This document shows positions 63,443-64,000 of a DNA stretch of 64,000 nt, in pieces. Under the pieces are notes generated by a model. The model was not told the DNA's origin, searched no databases, and saw only the letters and a program-made list of their open reading frames with translations. The DNA is from Thalassomonas haliotis (GTDB taxonomy: Bacteria > Pseudomonadota > Gammaproteobacteria > Enterobacterales > Alteromonadaceae): contig NZ_CP059693.1 in assembly GCF_028657945.1 (NCBI RefSeq), forward strand, positions 124,001 through 188,000. Direction: 5' to 3'. The translations under genes and the position numbers were made by a program. Position 1 is the stretch's first letter, and each line of letters starts with the position of its first letter.

Positions 63443-64000
63443 ATGAAAACACTCGTTATCTTTGCACATTCTGATGTCAAAAATTCCTCTATAGCAAACA
63501 GCATAATTATCGACAAATTAAAAACAATTAATGATGTTGAAATCAGGGATCTCTACCAGTGCTATCCGGATTTTAAAATTAATGTTGAGGCTGAGCAGCA
63601 GGCGATGATTAGGGCTGATGTTGTTTTGTTTCAGTACCCTTTTCACTGGTACAGCGTACCCGGCATTCTAAAGGAGTGGATAGATAGGGTTTTCGTACGC
63701 GGATTTGCTTATGGCTCGGAAAGAAAGTTAGATGGAAAAGAGTTCCTTGTTTCAACCACTATTGGCGGGCCAAAAGAAAGTTATAACAAGGGGGGAAGTA
63801 ATACTTTTACAGTACGGGAGTTTTTAAAACCGCTAGAACAAATAGCCTGTTTTACCGGCATGAAATTCAACAAACCGATAACCTCTCACAGTATGGTATT
63901 TATACCCGGTGGAGAAACCACTAAAAAAGAAATAGAGCAAAGAGTAGCACAGCATGCCGAAACCATAATAGCGCTTTTAAGTGATCTTTCTGCACAATAT
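63443..64000 (+). CDS. NAD(P)H-dependent oxidoreductase, flavodoxin-like, C-terminal end cut
   Basis: 186 codons open to the window end. KTLVIFAHSDVKNSSIANSI (flavin-binding start), then VVLFQYPFHWYSVPGILKEWIDRVF and GKEFLVSTTIGGP, marks of the KefF/MdaB/YwrO quinone-reductase family. Reduces quinones or related electrophiles. Divergent from HxlR, which likely represses it until electrophile stress. Confidence 0.88.
   Translation, partial: MKTLVIFAHSDVKNSSIANSIIIDKLKTINDVEIRDLYQCYPDFKINVEAEQQAMIRADVVLFQYPFHWYSVPGILKEWIDRVFVRGFAYGSERKLDGKEFLVSTTIGGPKESYNKGGSNTFTVREFLKPLEQIACFTGMKFNKPITSHSMVFIPGGETTKKEIEQRVAQHAETIIALLSDLSAQY

Noticed and set aside
1-64000. tRNA, rRNA and CRISPR arrays
   Set aside because: None seen by eye; no cloverleaf-like ends with CCA or regular spacer repeats were found.

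Overview
The window looks like chromosome from a marine gammaproteobacterium of the Alteromonadales, near Colwellia or Thalassomonas. This is inference from gene content: a PEP-CTERM protein, an HME-RND metal efflux operon, LytS/LytTR signalling, polA, prlC, rsmJ and gor of gammaproteobacterial type, and several chemoreceptors. No rRNA, tRNA or CRISPR array was seen.

Layout. 0-10 kb is accessory DNA: the end of a solute-binding protein, a convergent HTH/RES pair, a lone caspase/CHAT-like peptidase, hipBA, a LytS/LytTR two-component pair, an unusual 43-residue peptide plus HTH operon, and a decayed excisionase/DUF1016 remnant. 10-14.7 kb holds a BaiN-type flavoprotein, a small cluster (XRE regulator, peptide with three Gly-Gly repeats, membrane protein), and a pair of divergent paralogues whose promoter regions mirror each other. 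14.8-26.3 kb is mostly housekeeping: ferritin, peroxiredoxin, a chemoreceptor, tag-like/rsmJ, prlC, a GGDEF/EAL protein and glutathione reductase.

26.28-37.09 kb is an AT-rich island placed directly behind gor. It is flanked by repeated TCTGGAAAA motifs. Its left half carries four recombinase-type genes (tyrosine recombinase, recombinase-like partner, large tyrosine recombinase, small coiled-coil protein). Its right half carries a tightly packed four-gene operon: adenine-specific DNA methylase with a target-recognition-like C-terminus, PRTase-CE-like protein, ORC/CDC6-like P-loop ATPase, and an unknown protein. This operon is the best candidate in the window for a poorly described conflict (anti-phage) system.

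37-64 kb: a 1,045-1,083-residue protein of unknown function with a possible AUU start; a sulfur module (rhodanese, two YeeE halves, BigR/SqrR-type repressor with its likely operator); an orphan graspetide-type ATP-grasp ligase; a heavy-metal RND operon; polA followed by candidate small RNAs; a lipase-like hydrolase; a NIT-domain chemoreceptor; a TonB/ECF sigma/TonB cluster; a SIMPL protein; a PEP-CTERM protein behind a sigma-54 type promoter; and a divergent HxlR/NAD(P)H oxidoreductase pair cut by the window end.
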